Below the pieces are notes generated by a model, which worked only from the letters and a program-made list of their open reading frames with translations, had not been told where the DNA came from and searched no databases. Shown here in pieces: positions 1 to 9,081 of a stretch of 64,000 nucleotides of DNA (the first letter of the stretch is position 1; the number at the start of each line of letters is the position of its first letter). This DNA is from JBGVSA01 sp041807905 (GTDB lineage Bacteria; Pseudomonadota; Gammaproteobacteria; Burkholderiales; Rhodocyclaceae). Location: positions 124,001-188,000 of the forward strand of contig NZ_JBGVSA010000001.1 of NCBI RefSeq assembly GCF_041807905.1, given 5' to 3'. The translations under genes were made by a program, and so were the position numbers.

Positions 1-711
1 ATAGTGCGCCGCCGCGGTCGCGCCAGCGATGGCGGCGGATTCCACGTCCTCCGACGCCAGTCTCGCCGCCTCGGCATTGCTGGAAACGGCCAGGCGCTCC
101 ACGCCCGGCGCGTTGCGCGTCAGCCAATCCGTGCATTGACCGAGCGACTGGGCGTGCGAATACACCCGCTTGACACCGGCGATGCTGTCGGCGCGCGACA
201 TGAAGTTATGGCGCACGCGCAGTCCGACTTCGCCGGACACCTGCACGTTGCCAGCCAACAGCAAGTCGAGCGTACGACCGACCGCGCCTTCGGTCGAATT
301 CTCGACCGGCACGACGCCGTACTCCACCGCGCCGGCTTCGACGGCATGGAAGACTTCGTCAATGCTCTGTTGCGGCAGCATCTGCGGCGCGCTGCCGAAA
401 TGCTTGGCGGTGGCGGCTTCCGAATAGGTGCCTTGCGGGCCAAGGTAGGCCACTTTCAGCGGCTGTTCGAGCGCCAGACTCCACGACATGATTTCGCGGA
501 AGATGCGTTGAACAGCCTCGTCGGAGAATGGCCCGGGATTCTTTTCGGCCATGGCGCGCATTACCTGCGCCTCGCGCTCGGCACGATACAGCGGGCCTTC
601 TTTGAGCGAGCCGATCTGGCGGGCGCATTCGCCTCGCTGCGACAGGCGTTCGAGGATTTCGACGTCGAGCCGATTGATCTCGGCGCGCAATCTTGCGAGT
701 TCGTCGCTCAC
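1..711 (-). CDS. pheA: Bifunctional chorismate mutase/prephenate dehydratase (P-protein), C-terminus cut off by window edge
   Basis: PheA converts chorismate to prephenate and then to phenylpyruvate in phenylalanine synthesis. The visible 237 codons start at a GTG (SDELARLRAEIN...) four bases after the serC stop, so the two genes are probably translated together. Residues 1 to about 90 are an AroQ-type helical chorismate mutase domain. The prephenate dehydratase domain begins near residue 97 with KVAYLGPQGTYS and continues with VPVENSTEGAVGRTLD. The catalytic TRF motif and the regulatory ACT domain should lie beyond the left edge and cannot be checked. Gene order gyrA - DUF2059 - serC - pheA is a common betaproteobacterial arrangement. 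Confidence 0.93.
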   Translation of the reverse strand, partial: MSDELARLRAEINRLDVEILERLSQRGECARQIGSLKEGPLYRAEREAQVMRAMAEKNPGPFSDEAVQRIFREIMSWSLALEQPLKVAYLGPQGTYSEAATAKHFGSAPQMLPQQSIDEVFHAVEAGAVEYGVVPVENSTEGAVGRTLDLLLAGNVQVSGEVGLRVRHNFMSRADSIAGVKRVYSHAQSLGQCTDWLTRNAPGVERLAVSSNAEAARLASEDVESAAIAGATAAAHY

Positions 712-715
712 GACA

Positions 716-1828
716 TCAGCCTCGTTCGCGCTCGAACTCGCCCAGGTATTGCACGAGCGCTTCAACGCCCTGCACGGGCATGGCGTTGTAGATCGAAGCG
801 CGCATGCCGCCGACCGACTTGTGGCCCTTGAGCTGCAGCAGACCGCGCGCCTTGGCACCGGCCAGGAAGGCGTCGTTCAGTCGCTCGTCCGTGAGGAAGA
901 ACGGTACGTTCATGTACGAACGGCAGTCGCGACGCACGTGGTTCACATACAGTTCGCTATTGTCGATGGCCTCGTACAGCATCTCGGCCTTCTCGCCATT
1001 ACGGGCGTGCATAGCGGCCACACCGCCTTCGCTGCGGATCCACTGGAAGACAAGCCCTGCGATGTAGATCGCATACGTAGGGGGCGTGTTGTACATCGAC
1101 TCGTTCGCAGCGACGGTCTTGTAGGTAAAGGCCGAAGGGCACAGCGCATGGGCCTGATCGAGCAGATCCTCGCGCACGATGACGATCGTCAGTCCGGCCG
1201 GGCCGATGTTCTTTTGTGCGCCGGCGTAGATCAGCCCGAACTTGCTCACGTCGATAGGCCGCGACAGGATGTGCGATGACATATCGACCGCCAGCGGCAC
1301 TTCCGGAGCCCCGAGCCTGCCCATATCGGGCCAGTCGTGGAACTCGACACCGTCGATGGTTTCGTTGCCGCACAAATGCAGATATGCGGCGTCCCGACGC
1401 AGCCTCCACGATGCCGGATCGGGAATCGAGGTATAGCGGCCCTGTGTTGCCGAGGGGTCGAAGCTCGACGCTGCGACGCTCACGTCGCCATAACGGCGCG
1501 TCTCGGCAATGGTCTTGGTCGACCACGACCCCGTTTCGACAAAATCGACCTTGGGATTCTTGCCCAACAGATTCAGTGGGACGATGGCGTTTTCGGCAAT
1601 CGCCCCGCCCTGCATGAACAGCACCTTGTAGTTGTCGGGCACAGCCAGCAGATGGCGCAGATCGGCGTGCGCCTTGTTGATGATTGACGTGAACTCGGGG
1701 CCACGGTGACTCATCTCCATGACCGACATGCCGCTGCCGTGCCAGTCGAGCATTTCTGCTGCCGCCTGCTGAAGAACGGTCTCAGGCAGCACGGCCGGGC
1801 CGGCCGAAAAATTGAATGCGCGACTCAT
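716..1828 (-). CDS. serC: Phosphoserine aminotransferase
   Basis: SerC is a PLP enzyme that transaminates 3-phosphohydroxypyruvate to phosphoserine in serine synthesis and also acts in the pyridoxal phosphate pathway. The 370-residue product has the normal family length. It starts with the typical RAFNFSAGPAVLPE, and the PLP lysine is K206 in YAGAQKNIGPAG. HKSVGGMRASIYNAMP near the C-terminus is the usual phosphate-binding arginine region. It is followed after four bases by pheA and preceded after 30 bases by the DUF2059 gene, suggesting a minus-strand operon led by gyrA. Confidence 0.97.
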   Translation of the reverse strand: MSRAFNFSAGPAVLPETVLQQAAAEMLDWHGSGMSVMEMSHRGPEFTSIINKAHADLRHLLAVPDNYKVLFMQGGAIAENAIVPLNLLGKNPKVDFVETGSWSTKTIAETRRYGDVSVAASSFDPSATQGRYTSIPDPASWRLRRDAAYLHLCGNETIDGVEFHDWPDMGRLGAPEVPLAVDMSSHILSRPIDVSKFGLIYAGAQKNIGPAGLTIVIVREDLLDQAHALCPSAFTYKTVAANESMYNTPPTYAIYIAGLVFQWIRSEGGVAAMHARNGEKAEMLYEAIDNSELYVNHVRRDCRSYMNVPFFLTDERLNDAFLAGAKARGLLQLKGHKSVGGMRASIYNAMPVQGVEALVQYLGEFERERG

Positions 1829-1858
1829 TGACTGCTTCCTTCTTGTGCTTTCGATGAC

Positions 1859-2542
1859 TTACTTGCTGGCGGATTTATTGCAGAACTTCGGCGTTTTGTC
1901 GGTGCACAGGCGCGCATCGACGATGTCGGCGAACACCGGCGACGATGCGGCCTTGCTCAGGACTGCGGGCAGTTGTTCGGCCATGCGCCCCATGACCTGT
2001 TGCGACGTCTGCGCCATGAAGGCGGGCTGGATCTCGCGCAACTTGGCGGCCACCGGCATCTTCTGGAAGGCCAGGATTTGGCGCAATTCGGCTTCAGTGA
2101 AGTTCTGCTCGTACCACCCCTGGAACGCGGTGGCCATGTCCTTGGCCGGATCAAGGCGCACATACATATCGCGCAGCCCCTTGTCGAACTCGGGCAGCAT
2201 GCGCTTGCGATAATCGTCCACCAACGCAGGTTTTTCGGCTACGAGCTTGGCTTTCTCGTCGGGCGTCAGATTGCGCACCTTGGTAAAGGCTTCGATCGAT
2301 TCATCGACCATGCGCGGCATGAGCTGGGCCACCTGGGCCGTCATGGCGCGCGACACGTCGTTGAGCATGCGTTGCGTGGTCTCCTTGGGCAGCGAGACGG
2401 CGATGATTTCCTTGGCCAGCGCCGCCTTGGCGGGACTGGGCGACGGCGTTGCCGCCGCGCCGCCTTGGGCGAAGGCCGGGCCTGCCACAAAACACGTCAC
2501 GGCGATCGCCGCGATGCTGCCTGCAAGGGTTTTACGCATCAT
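1859..2542 (-). CDS. DUF2059 domain secreted protein
   Basis: The 227-residue protein has a clear Sec signal peptide (MRKTLAGSIAAIAVTCFVAGPAFAQG, shown here only to mark the AFA-Q cleavage region), so it is exported to the periplasm. The mature part resembles the DUF2059 family, with repeated hydrophobic and charged helices and the stretch WYEQNFTEAELRQILAF. The function of the family is unknown. The start codon overlaps the gyrA stop by four bases (ATGA), indicating translational coupling with gyrase subunit A. serC follows after 30 bases. Confidence 0.8.
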   Translation of the reverse strand: MMRKTLAGSIAAIAVTCFVAGPAFAQGGAAATPSPSPAKAALAKEIIAVSLPKETTQRMLNDVSRAMTAQVAQLMPRMVDESIEAFTKVRNLTPDEKAKLVAEKPALVDDYRKRMLPEFDKGLRDMYVRLDPAKDMATAFQGWYEQNFTEAELRQILAFQKMPVAAKLREIQPAFMAQTSQQVMGRMAEQLPAVLSKAASSPVFADIVDARLCTDKTPKFCNKSASK

Positions 2543-5130
2543 TGCTCTCCGTTGTCTGCAGAACCTGCTTCGCCCTCCGCGCCATCGATGTCGGCGTCGT
2601 CGGACTCGATGATTTTTTCGATGCTCGACAGCTTGGCGCCATCGTCCAGGTTGATCAGCGTGACGCCCTGCGTCGAACGGCCCAGTTCGCGGATGTCCTT
2701 CACCGGCGTGCGGATCAGCACACCGTTGTCGGAAATCAGCATGACTTGGTCGGTCGGATCGACGAGCACCGCGCCCACCAGTTTGCCGTTACGTTCGGAA
2801 GCCTGGATGGCGATCATGCCCTTCGTGCCCCGGCCATGCAGCGTGTATTCGCCGATCGGCGTACGCTTGCCAAAGCCATTCTCGGTGGCGGTCAGCACGC
2901 TTTGGTATTCGCCGTTCGCGACCAGCATCGACAGTACGCTCTGACCGTCTTCCAGCATCATGCCGCGCACACCGCGCGCGGTCCGGCCCATCGGGCGCAC
3001 ATCGCTTTCACGGAAACGCACCGCCTTGCCCGCATCGGAGAACAACATGACGTCGTACTCGCCGTCGGTGATCGCCACGCCAATGAGGTAGTCCCCCTCA
3101 TCCAGCGCGACGGCGATGATGCCGGCCTTGCGCGGGTTCGAGAAATCCGTCAGCGGAGTCTTCTTCACGGTGCCCTGCGAGGTCGCCATGAAGATGAAGT
3201 GCCCTTCGTCGAACTCCTTGACCGGCAACACGGTGGTGATCTTCTCGTTCTCCATCAGCGGGAAGAGATTCACGATCGGCTTGCCGCGCGAGTTACGGTT
3301 GCCCTCAGGGACTTCGAACACCTTCAGCCAGTACAGGCGACCGCGGTTGGAGAAGCACAGGATGTGGTCGTGCGTGTTGGCCACGAAGAGCTGATCGACG
3401 AAATCGTCATCCTTCACCGCTGCGGCCTGCTTGCCGCGCCCGCCACGACGCTGCGCACGGTAATCGGCCAGGGGCTGACGCTTGAAGTAACCGGTATGCG
3501 ACAGCGTCACAACCATGTCTTCGGGCGCGATGAGGTCTTCGATGTTGATGTCGGCCGTGTTCATCACCACTTCGGAGCGGCGCGGATCACCGAATTGATC
3601 GCGAATGGCGCGAAGTTCATCCGAAATGATCTGGGTGATGCGTTCCGGGCGGGCAAGGATGTCGAGCAGGTCGGTGATGACGTCCATCACTTCACGGTAC
3701 TCGGCGACGATCTTGTCCTGCTCCATGTTGGTGAGGCGCTGCAACTGCATCTCGAGAATGCGTTGCGCCTGAACGTCCGACAGGCGATAGCCCTGTGCGG
3801 ACAATCCATATTCGGGCAACAGACCTTCCGGACGATAGGAGTCGGCAATCGCGCGCGCGAGCATTTCTTCGACCAGCGGCGAACGCCACACGCGGTCCAT
3901 CAACTCGCGCTTGGCTTCGGACGGCGTCGGCGCAGCCTTGATCAGCGCGATGATTTCGTCAACGTTCGACAGCGCGACCGCCAGGCCTTCCAGCACGTGA
4001 CCGCGTTCGCGGGCCTTGCGCAGCTCGAAGATCGTCCGACGGGTGATGACTTCGCGGCGATGCGCCAGGAAACATTCGAGCATGTCCTTCAGATTGAGCA
4101 GGCGGGGCTTGCCATCGACCAGCGCCACCATGTTCATGCCGAAGGTATCCTGCATCTGGGTCTGCTTGAACAGGTTGTTCAGCACGACCTCGGGCATTTC
4201 GTTGCGTTTGAGCTCAATGACGACGCGCATGCCCGACTTGTCGGATTCATCGCGCAGATCCGAAATGCCCTCGATGCGCTTGTCCTGCACCAACTCGGCA
4301 ATCTTCTCGAGCAGGCTGCGCTTGTTCACCTGGTACGGCAGCTCATCGATGATGATCGATTGCCGATTACCCTTTTCGAGATCTTCAAAGTGCGTGCGGG
4401 CACGCATGATCACGCGACCGCGACCGGTGCGATAACCCTCGTGTGCGCCCGAAAGACCGTAGATCAAACCCGCGGTCGGGAAGTCCGGTGCCGGTACCAG
4501 CTTGATCAGCTCATCGACCGTCGTCTCGGGATTCGACAGAATGGCCAGGCAAGCCTCGACCACTTCGCCCAGGTTATGGGGCGGAATGTTGGTCGCCAGA
4601 CCCACGGCAATGCCCGAACTACCATTGATGAGCAGGTTCGGAATGCGCGCGGGCAGGATCAGCGGCTCTTTTTCGGACGCATCGTAGTTAGGCCCGAAAT
4701 CGACGGTTTCCTTGTCGATATCGGCCAGCATTTCGTGTGCGATGCGCGCCAGGCGAATTTCGGTGTAACGCATGGCCGCGGCTTCGTCGCCGTCGACCGA
4801 ACCAAAGTTACCCTGCCCATCCACCAACATGTAGCGCAGGGAGAAGTCCTGTGCCATGCGGACGATGGTGTTGTAGGCTGCCTGATCGCCGTGTGGGTGG
4901 TACTTACCGATGACGTCGCCGACGATACGCGCTGACTTCTTGTAGGCACGATTCCAGTCGTTGTTGAGCTCGTGCATTGCAAAGAGCACACGACGGTGAA
5001 CCGGCTTTAGACCATCCCGCACGTCTGGCAGCGCCCGCCCCACGATCACGCTCATGGCGTAATCGAGGTACGAGCGGCGCATTTCGTCTTCGAGACTGAT
5101 CGGCAGCGTTTCCTTGGCGAATGAGTTCAT
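2539..5130 (-). CDS. gyrA: DNA gyrase subunit A
   Basis: GyrA is the breakage-reunion subunit of DNA gyrase. At 863 residues it has the normal length. The catalytic tyrosine is Y122 in AAAMRYTEIRL, and the GyrA box QRRGGRGK, which is needed for wrapping DNA and negative supercoiling, is present in the C-terminal part. The C-terminus ends in an acidic tail (SDDADIDGAEGE...). Numbering coincides with E. coli, and in the quinolone-resistance region the sequence reads HPHGDQAAYNTIVRMAQ, giving Gln83 and Asn87 in place of Ser83 and Asp87. In the divergent 106-base gap to mtaD a possible -10 TACAAT (minus strand, 5171-5176) is visible, without a good -35. Confidence 0.98.
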   Translation of the reverse strand: MNSFAKETLPISLEDEMRRSYLDYAMSVIVGRALPDVRDGLKPVHRRVLFAMHELNNDWNRAYKKSARIVGDVIGKYHPHGDQAAYNTIVRMAQDFSLRYMLVDGQGNFGSVDGDEAAAMRYTEIRLARIAHEMLADIDKETVDFGPNYDASEKEPLILPARIPNLLINGSSGIAVGLATNIPPHNLGEVVEACLAILSNPETTVDELIKLVPAPDFPTAGLIYGLSGAHEGYRTGRGRVIMRARTHFEDLEKGNRQSIIIDELPYQVNKRSLLEKIAELVQDKRIEGISDLRDESDKSGMRVVIELKRNEMPEVVLNNLFKQTQMQDTFGMNMVALVDGKPRLLNLKDMLECFLAHRREVITRRTIFELRKARERGHVLEGLAVALSNVDEIIALIKAAPTPSEAKRELMDRVWRSPLVEEMLARAIADSYRPEGLLPEYGLSAQGYRLSDVQAQRILEMQLQRLTNMEQDKIVAEYREVMDVITDLLDILARPERITQIISDELRAIRDQFGDPRRSEVVMNTADINIEDLIAPEDMVVTLSHTGYFKRQPLADYRAQRRGGRGKQAAAVKDDDFVDQLFVANTHDHILCFSNRGRLYWLKVFEVPEGNRNSRGKPIVNLFPLMENEKITTVLPVKEFDEGHFIFMATSQGTVKKTPLTDFSNPRKAGIIAVALDEGDYLIGVAITDGEYDVMLFSDAGKAVRFRESDVRPMGRTARGVRGMMLEDGQSVLSMLVANGEYQSVLTATENGFGKRTPIGEYTLHGRGTKGMIAIQASERNGKLVGAVLVDPTDQVMLISDNGVLIRTPVKDIRELGRSTQGVTLINLDDGAKLSSIEKIIESDDADIDGAEGEAGSADNGEQ

Positions 5131-5236
5131 ATGTCCGCTTAGGCAGCAAGTGGCGCAATAAAAGTGCGAAATTGTAACATGCTGACAAGTTCAACCCGTT
5201 TGCCCTGAACTCGGCGCGACAACACACACCTCCCGG

Positions 5237-6559
5237 ATGACGACACCTCGACACGAAGACTTCATTATCGAAGCCCGCTGGATGGTCCCCATCGAACCGG
5301 CGGGCATCATCCTCGAAAATCACGCGATCTTCATTCAAAAAGGCCGCATCGCCGACATCTTTGCCATCGACATCGGCAGAGCCCGCCACCCCGACATGGC
5401 GCGCGTCCAACTCCCGCATCACGTGCTCATGCCAGGACTGGTCAACACCCATGCCCATACGGCCATGAGCCTCCTGCGGGGAATCGCCGACGATCTGCCG
5501 CTCATGCGCTGGCTGCGCGAAGCGATCTGGCCACGCGAAAGCAAGCACGTCTCAGACTCGTTCGTATATGAAGGGACTCTGCTCGGCGGCGCCGAAATGC
5601 TTCGCGGCGGAATCACCTGCGTCAATGACCTCTACTTCTACCCCGACGCGAGCGCGCGTGCCTATGACGCACTTGGCATGCGCGCGCAAGTTGGCATGAC
5701 GGTCATCGATTTCCCAACGCCGTATGCGTCCGACGTCGACGACTACCTCCGTAAGGGATTGGCCGCACGCGACGCATGGGTAGACAGTTCGCGAATTGGT
5801 TTTTTCTTTGCGCCACACGCTCCATATACGGTGAGCGACGCCAGCCTGGAGCGCATTCGGGATCTGGCCGAGCAACTCGATGCCAACATACATATTCATT
5901 TGCATGAAACGGCGAACGAAATTTCCGATGCCATTCAGCGTGACGGAATACGCCCATTAGCCCGTTTGCAGGCATTAGGATTGCTTGGCCCGAACCTGAG
6001 CATCGCCCACGCGGTGCATATGACCGATAACGAACTGCGCACACTCGCCGACGCGCGCGTCGGCGTGGCACACAATCCGACCTCGAACATGAAACTTGCG
6101 AGCGGCATCGCTCCGGTTGCACGCATGGTCGCGACAGGCATTCATGTTGGCCTGGGCACGGACGGCGCAGCGAGCAACAATCGGCTCGACATGTTCCAGG
6201 AGATGCGACACGCGGCACTGTTGGCAAAGGTCAGCACGGGGGATGCCGCCGTCCTGCCGGCTCACCAGGTGCTCCGCATGGCAACGCTCGACGGAGCACA
6301 CATACTTGGCCTCCAGGATCAAATTGGATCGATAGAAATTGGAAAATTCGCCGATCTTTGCGCTATCTCGGTGAACAATGCGTTTCACCAGCCATACTTC
6401 GACCCCGCCTCGCACCTGATCTACGTTGTCGGGCGCGAGGAAGTCACCGATGTGTGGGTCGACGGCATACGTCGTGTACAAGATGGAACGCTGTTGCATC
6501 CACACAACAAAGAATTGATGCGAATTTCAGGCATGTGGCAAAATTCTTTGAAAGCCTGA
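5237..6559 (+). CDS. mtaD: 5-methylthioadenosine/S-adenosylhomocysteine deaminase-type amidohydrolase (TRZ/ATZ family)
   Basis: A 440-residue amidohydrolase of the MtaD/ATZ-TRZ subgroup, predicted to deaminate adenine-ring nucleosides such as methylthioadenosine or S-adenosylhomocysteine. Metal ligands are visible: H72 and H74 in NTHAHTAMS, HIHLHETANE, IAHAVHM, and the aspartate of GLGTDGAASNN. NPTSNMKLASG is also typical. It is divergent from gyrA and upstream of ompA and ubiG. Closely related enzymes hydrolyse chlorinated triazines or guanine, so the exact substrate cannot be read from sequence alone. Confidence 0.85.
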   Translation: MTTPRHEDFIIEARWMVPIEPAGIILENHAIFIQKGRIADIFAIDIGRARHPDMARVQLPHHVLMPGLVNTHAHTAMSLLRGIADDLPLMRWLREAIWPRESKHVSDSFVYEGTLLGGAEMLRGGITCVNDLYFYPDASARAYDALGMRAQVGMTVIDFPTPYASDVDDYLRKGLAARDAWVDSSRIGFFFAPHAPYTVSDASLERIRDLAEQLDANIHIHLHETANEISDAIQRDGIRPLARLQALGLLGPNLSIAHAVHMTDNELRTLADARVGVAHNPTSNMKLASGIAPVARMVATGIHVGLGTDGAASNNRLDMFQEMRHAALLAKVSTGDAAVLPAHQVLRMATLDGAHILGLQDQIGSIEIGKFADLCAISVNNAFHQPYFDPASHLIYVVGREEVTDVWVDGIRRVQDGTLLHPHNKELMRISGMWQNSLKA

Positions 6560-6755
6560 CTAGCTCATGCCAAAAATCAATCAGGCATTGGGCGTTACGC
6601 CTGGCCATAGCAAATTGGCATGTTTGGGGTATATTGCCATTCGCTGTGGCTTTAATCCGCAAGTGCTGTTTCAGGACAGCCTTAAGGATTTGGGGGGCTC
6701 ACAAGCGGGATCGAGCTATCCTTTTGTTCGCAATCAGCCTTGCTACGAGGAGAAT

Positions 6756-7508
6756 ATGAAAAAAAGTCACAAACTGCTGCTTACGGCGTTGATCGCCTCT
6801 GCGGGTTTCGCTGCCAACGCCTACGCCCAAACCAAGGACGTCGTCGTTGACACCAAGAGCGGCACCGTCCCCTATCTGATCGACTCGCGTGGCGTGCTGG
6901 TTCGTAGCGGCACCGGTCTGTGCTGGCGCACGGGCTACTGGTCCAAGGAACTGGCCCAGTCCGTGAAGACCGTCGGCGGCGACAACCTGCCGGTCGGCTG
7001 CTTCTGCGACAAGGATCTGCTGCCCAAGGACGTGTGCGAACCGCCGAAGGTTGCTGCTCCGGCACCCGCTCCGGCCCCGGCACCCGCTCCGGCCCCGGCA
7101 CCCGCTCCGAGCAACGAAAAGGTCACGATCCCGGCCGATACGCTGTTCGAATTCGACAAGGCTGACATCACCCCGGCAGGCAAGGAACGCCTGGGCGCCT
7201 TCGCCGAACGCGTGAAGCAACTGAACATCGAAGTCGTGATCGCCGTCGGCCACGCTGACCGCATTGGTTCCGACGCATACAACCAGAAGCTGTCCGAGAA
7301 GCGTGCTGCTTCCGTGAAGGACTTCCTGGTTGGTCAAGGCATCGAAGCCAACCGCGTCTACACCGAAGGCAAGGGCGAATCGCAGCCGGTGACCGGCGAC
7401 AGCTGCAAGAACAAGGGCGCTGAAAACCGTCACAACAAGAAGCTGATCGACTGCCTGGCTCCGGATCGTCGCGTGGAACTGGAAGCCGTCGGTACGACCA
7501 AGAAGTAA
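6756..7508 (+). CDS. ompA: OmpA family outer membrane protein
   Basis: The 250-residue product starts at the ATG behind GAGGAGAAT. An upstream in-frame ATG at 6567 is ignored because the next 20 residues after 6756 form an ideal signal peptide ending AYA-Q. A short N-terminal domain with two nearby cysteine pairs precedes an Ala-Pro hinge (about residues 101-119). The C-terminal OmpA/Pal peptidoglycan-binding domain follows, with ADTLFEFDKADI and the NxxLSxxRA-like NQKLSEKRAASVKDFL. The protein lacks a long eight-strand barrel, like Bordetella/Burkholderia OmpA. It is preceded by a 196-base gap, which probably contains a long leader, and followed by a strong terminator. Confidence 0.93.
   Translation: MKKSHKLLLTALIASAGFAANAYAQTKDVVVDTKSGTVPYLIDSRGVLVRSGTGLCWRTGYWSKELAQSVKTVGGDNLPVGCFCDKDLLPKDVCEPPKVAAPAPAPAPAPAPAPAPAPSNEKVTIPADTLFEFDKADITPAGKERLGAFAERVKQLNIEVVIAVGHADRIGSDAYNQKLSEKRAASVKDFLVGQGIEANRVYTEGKGESQPVTGDSCKNKGAENRHNKKLIDCLAPDRRVELEAVGTTKK
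7060..7109 (+). repeat. 18-bp in-frame tandem repeat in ompA encoding the Ala-Pro hinge
   Basis: The unit CGGCACCCGCTCCGGCCC begins at 7060 and 7078, with a third partial copy at 7096-7109. Each unit adds six residues of alternating Ala and Pro, so gain or loss of a unit by slippage keeps the reading frame and only changes the length of the linker between the membrane part and the peptidoglycan-binding domain. Confidence 0.9.
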
Positions 7509-7528
7509 TTACGGCTCAGGCTGTAATA

Positions 7529-7560
7529 CAAAAAAGCCCTGCTTCGGCAGGGCTTTTTTT
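7529..7560 (+). terminator. Rho-independent terminator of ompA
   Basis: A stem GCCCTGC (7536-7542) with a TTCG tetraloop pairs with GCAGGGC (7547-7553) and is followed by seven T. It starts about 20 bases after the ompA stop. The run of A before the stem would also let it work, less well, on the other strand. Confidence 0.93.
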
Positions 7561-7671
7561 GTTTTTGCGCGGCCAATGAACGCATCTTGTCCACGTGAAT
7601 CATCGCTGGATGCGAGTAGCTTTTCGTGTTTTCATTTGCCCTCCCCTCGCAAACAAATCAGAGACCCGATA

Positions 7672-8379
7672 ATGGAAACCATTAATGCCGATGCCGCAGA
7701 GCTGGCCAAATTCGGCGAGCTTGCGCACCGCTGGTGGGACCGCGAATCCGAGTTCAAACCTCTGCACGAAATCAATCCGCTGCGCCTTGAATGGATTGAA
7801 TCCGGTTGTGGGGGCCTCGCGGACAAGCGCGTCATCGACATCGGTTGCGGCGGAGGCATCCTGTCCGAAAGCATGGCAGCCAAAGGCGCACACGTGACCG
7901 GCATCGATCTGTCGGACAAAGCTCTCGGCGTGGCACGCCTGCATCTCTACGAGAGCGGACAGCAAGTCGAATATGTCAAGATTGCAGCGGAACAGATGGC
8001 TACACAACGCGCCGGCCAGTATGACGTCGTCACGTGCATGGAAATGCTCGAACACGTACCCGAGCCAGAGAGCGTCATCCGCGCGTGCGCAGCACTGGTC
8101 AAGCCCGGAGGTTGCGTGTTTTTCTCAACGCTCAATCGCAACCCCAAGTCTTATCTGCTCGCGATCGTGGGCGCCGAATACGTGCTGAACATGCTTCCGC
8201 GTGGTACTCATGACTACGCACGCTTCATCAAACCCTCTGAACTTGCTCGAGCGGCACGGCAAGCGGGGCTCGAAACGAACGAACTGATCGGCATGACCTA
8301 CAACCCGATCAGCCGAGTTTATGCGCTCGGCAAAGACGCGGACGTCAATTACCTCGTGCGTTGCACGCGGAGCGCCTGA
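7672..8379 (+). CDS. ubiG: Ubiquinone biosynthesis O-methyltransferase UbiG
   Basis: UbiG carries out both SAM-dependent O-methylations of ubiquinone synthesis. The chosen ATG gives 235 residues, close to the family length. An in-frame ATG at 7576 would add 32 unrelated residues. The SAM-binding motif I is IDIGCGGGILSESMA, and FGELAHRWWDRESEFKPLHEINPLRL is the characteristic UbiG N-terminus (only partly quoted here as FGELAHRWWD). It is followed two bases after the stop by gph, so the two are an operon. Confidence 0.96.
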   Translation: METINADAAELAKFGELAHRWWDRESEFKPLHEINPLRLEWIESGCGGLADKRVIDIGCGGGILSESMAAKGAHVTGIDLSDKALGVARLHLYESGQQVEYVKIAAEQMATQRAGQYDVVTCMEMLEHVPEPESVIRACAALVKPGGCVFFSTLNRNPKSYLLAIVGAEYVLNMLPRGTHDYARFIKPSELARAARQAGLETNELIGMTYNPISRVYALGKDADVNYLVRCTRSA

Positions 8380-8381
8380 GC

Positions 8382-9041
8382 ATGATACGGGCGGTGCTGT
8401 TTGACCTTGACGGCACGCTTGCCGACACGGCCCCCGATCTGGGAGGGGCTCTGAATCGCGTGCTGACAGCGCACGGGCGCGATGCCATCCCGCTGCACGC
8501 GCTGCGTCCATTTACATCCCAAGGAGTTCGCGGCCTGCTACGCGCGGGGTTTGGTATCGGGCAGGACTCGCCTGACTACACAAGTCTGGCCGATGAAGTT
8601 CTGCAGCAATACCAGGCGCACATTTGCGATGAGACGCGTCTGTTCCAAGGCATGGACCAGTTGCTCGATGAACTCGAGGCTCGCGGCCTGCGCTGGGGAA
8701 TCGTGACCAACAAGCATGCCCGCTTCACGACACCGTTGATCGACGCATTAGGCTTGGGCAAACGGGCTGCCTGCATCGTGAGCGGCGACACCACGGCCCG
8801 GGCCAAGCCTGCGCCCGACTCTCTGCTTTTTGCTGCGCGTGCTATTGAGATTTCCGCCGACGCCTGCATCTACGTTGGAGACGACAAACGTGACATCGTG
8901 GCTGCGCAATCGGCTGCGATGCTGCCTGTCGCTGCGCAGTGGGGGTATCTGGGTGTCGACGATCCCATCGAAACCTGGGGCGCAAGTCACATCCTGCAAC
9001 ACCCGCTGCAAGTGTTGGACTGCCTTGGCGCTGCCGGGTAG
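8382..9041 (+). CDS. gph: Phosphoglycolate phosphatase (HAD superfamily)
   Basis: A HAD-type phosphatase of 219 residues with the nucleophile motif LFDLDGTLADT at the start, motif II around IVTNK, the conserved lysine in ARAKPAPDSLLFAA and motif IV YVGDDKRD. It should remove phosphate from 2-phosphoglycolate formed during DNA repair. Starting at ATG 8382 places it two bases after ubiG. A TTG start at 8361 overlapping ubiG is possible but adds nothing to the fold. The 3' end contains the probable promoter of the tmRNA gene. The specific substrate is inferred from the ubiG-gph pairing. Confidence 0.9.
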   Translation: MIRAVLFDLDGTLADTAPDLGGALNRVLTAHGRDAIPLHALRPFTSQGVRGLLRAGFGIGQDSPDYTSLADEVLQQYQAHICDETRLFQGMDQLLDELEARGLRWGIVTNKHARFTTPLIDALGLGKRAACIVSGDTTARAKPAPDSLLFAARAIEISADACIYVGDDKRDIVAAQSAAMLPVAAQWGYLGVDDPIETWGASHILQHPLQVLDCLGAAG

Positions 9042-9044
9042 AAT
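9015..9044 (+). promoter_or_regulatory. Probable sigma70 promoter of ssrA
   Basis: TTGGAC (9015-9020) and TAGAAT (9039-9044) are separated by 18 bases and overlap the last codons of gph. Transcription would start near 9051, leaving a leader of about 30 bases before the mature tmRNA 5' end, consistent with RNase P processing. This is read from motifs only. Confidence 0.5.
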
Positions 9045-9081
9045 GGAAACACTGTCGGTTCGTTACCGATAGTCTGCAATT

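Noticed and set aside
2449..4935. Long open frame (828 codons) on the plus strand opposite gyrA
   Set aside because: It is the antisense of a complete gyrA, has no recognisable family and reflects GC-rich codon bias. Its His/Arg/Asp-rich composition is typical of such shadow frames.
7060..7109. Tandem repeats in ompA considered as a CRISPR-like array
   Set aside because: The repeats are directly adjacent, 18 bp and in-frame coding, without spacers.
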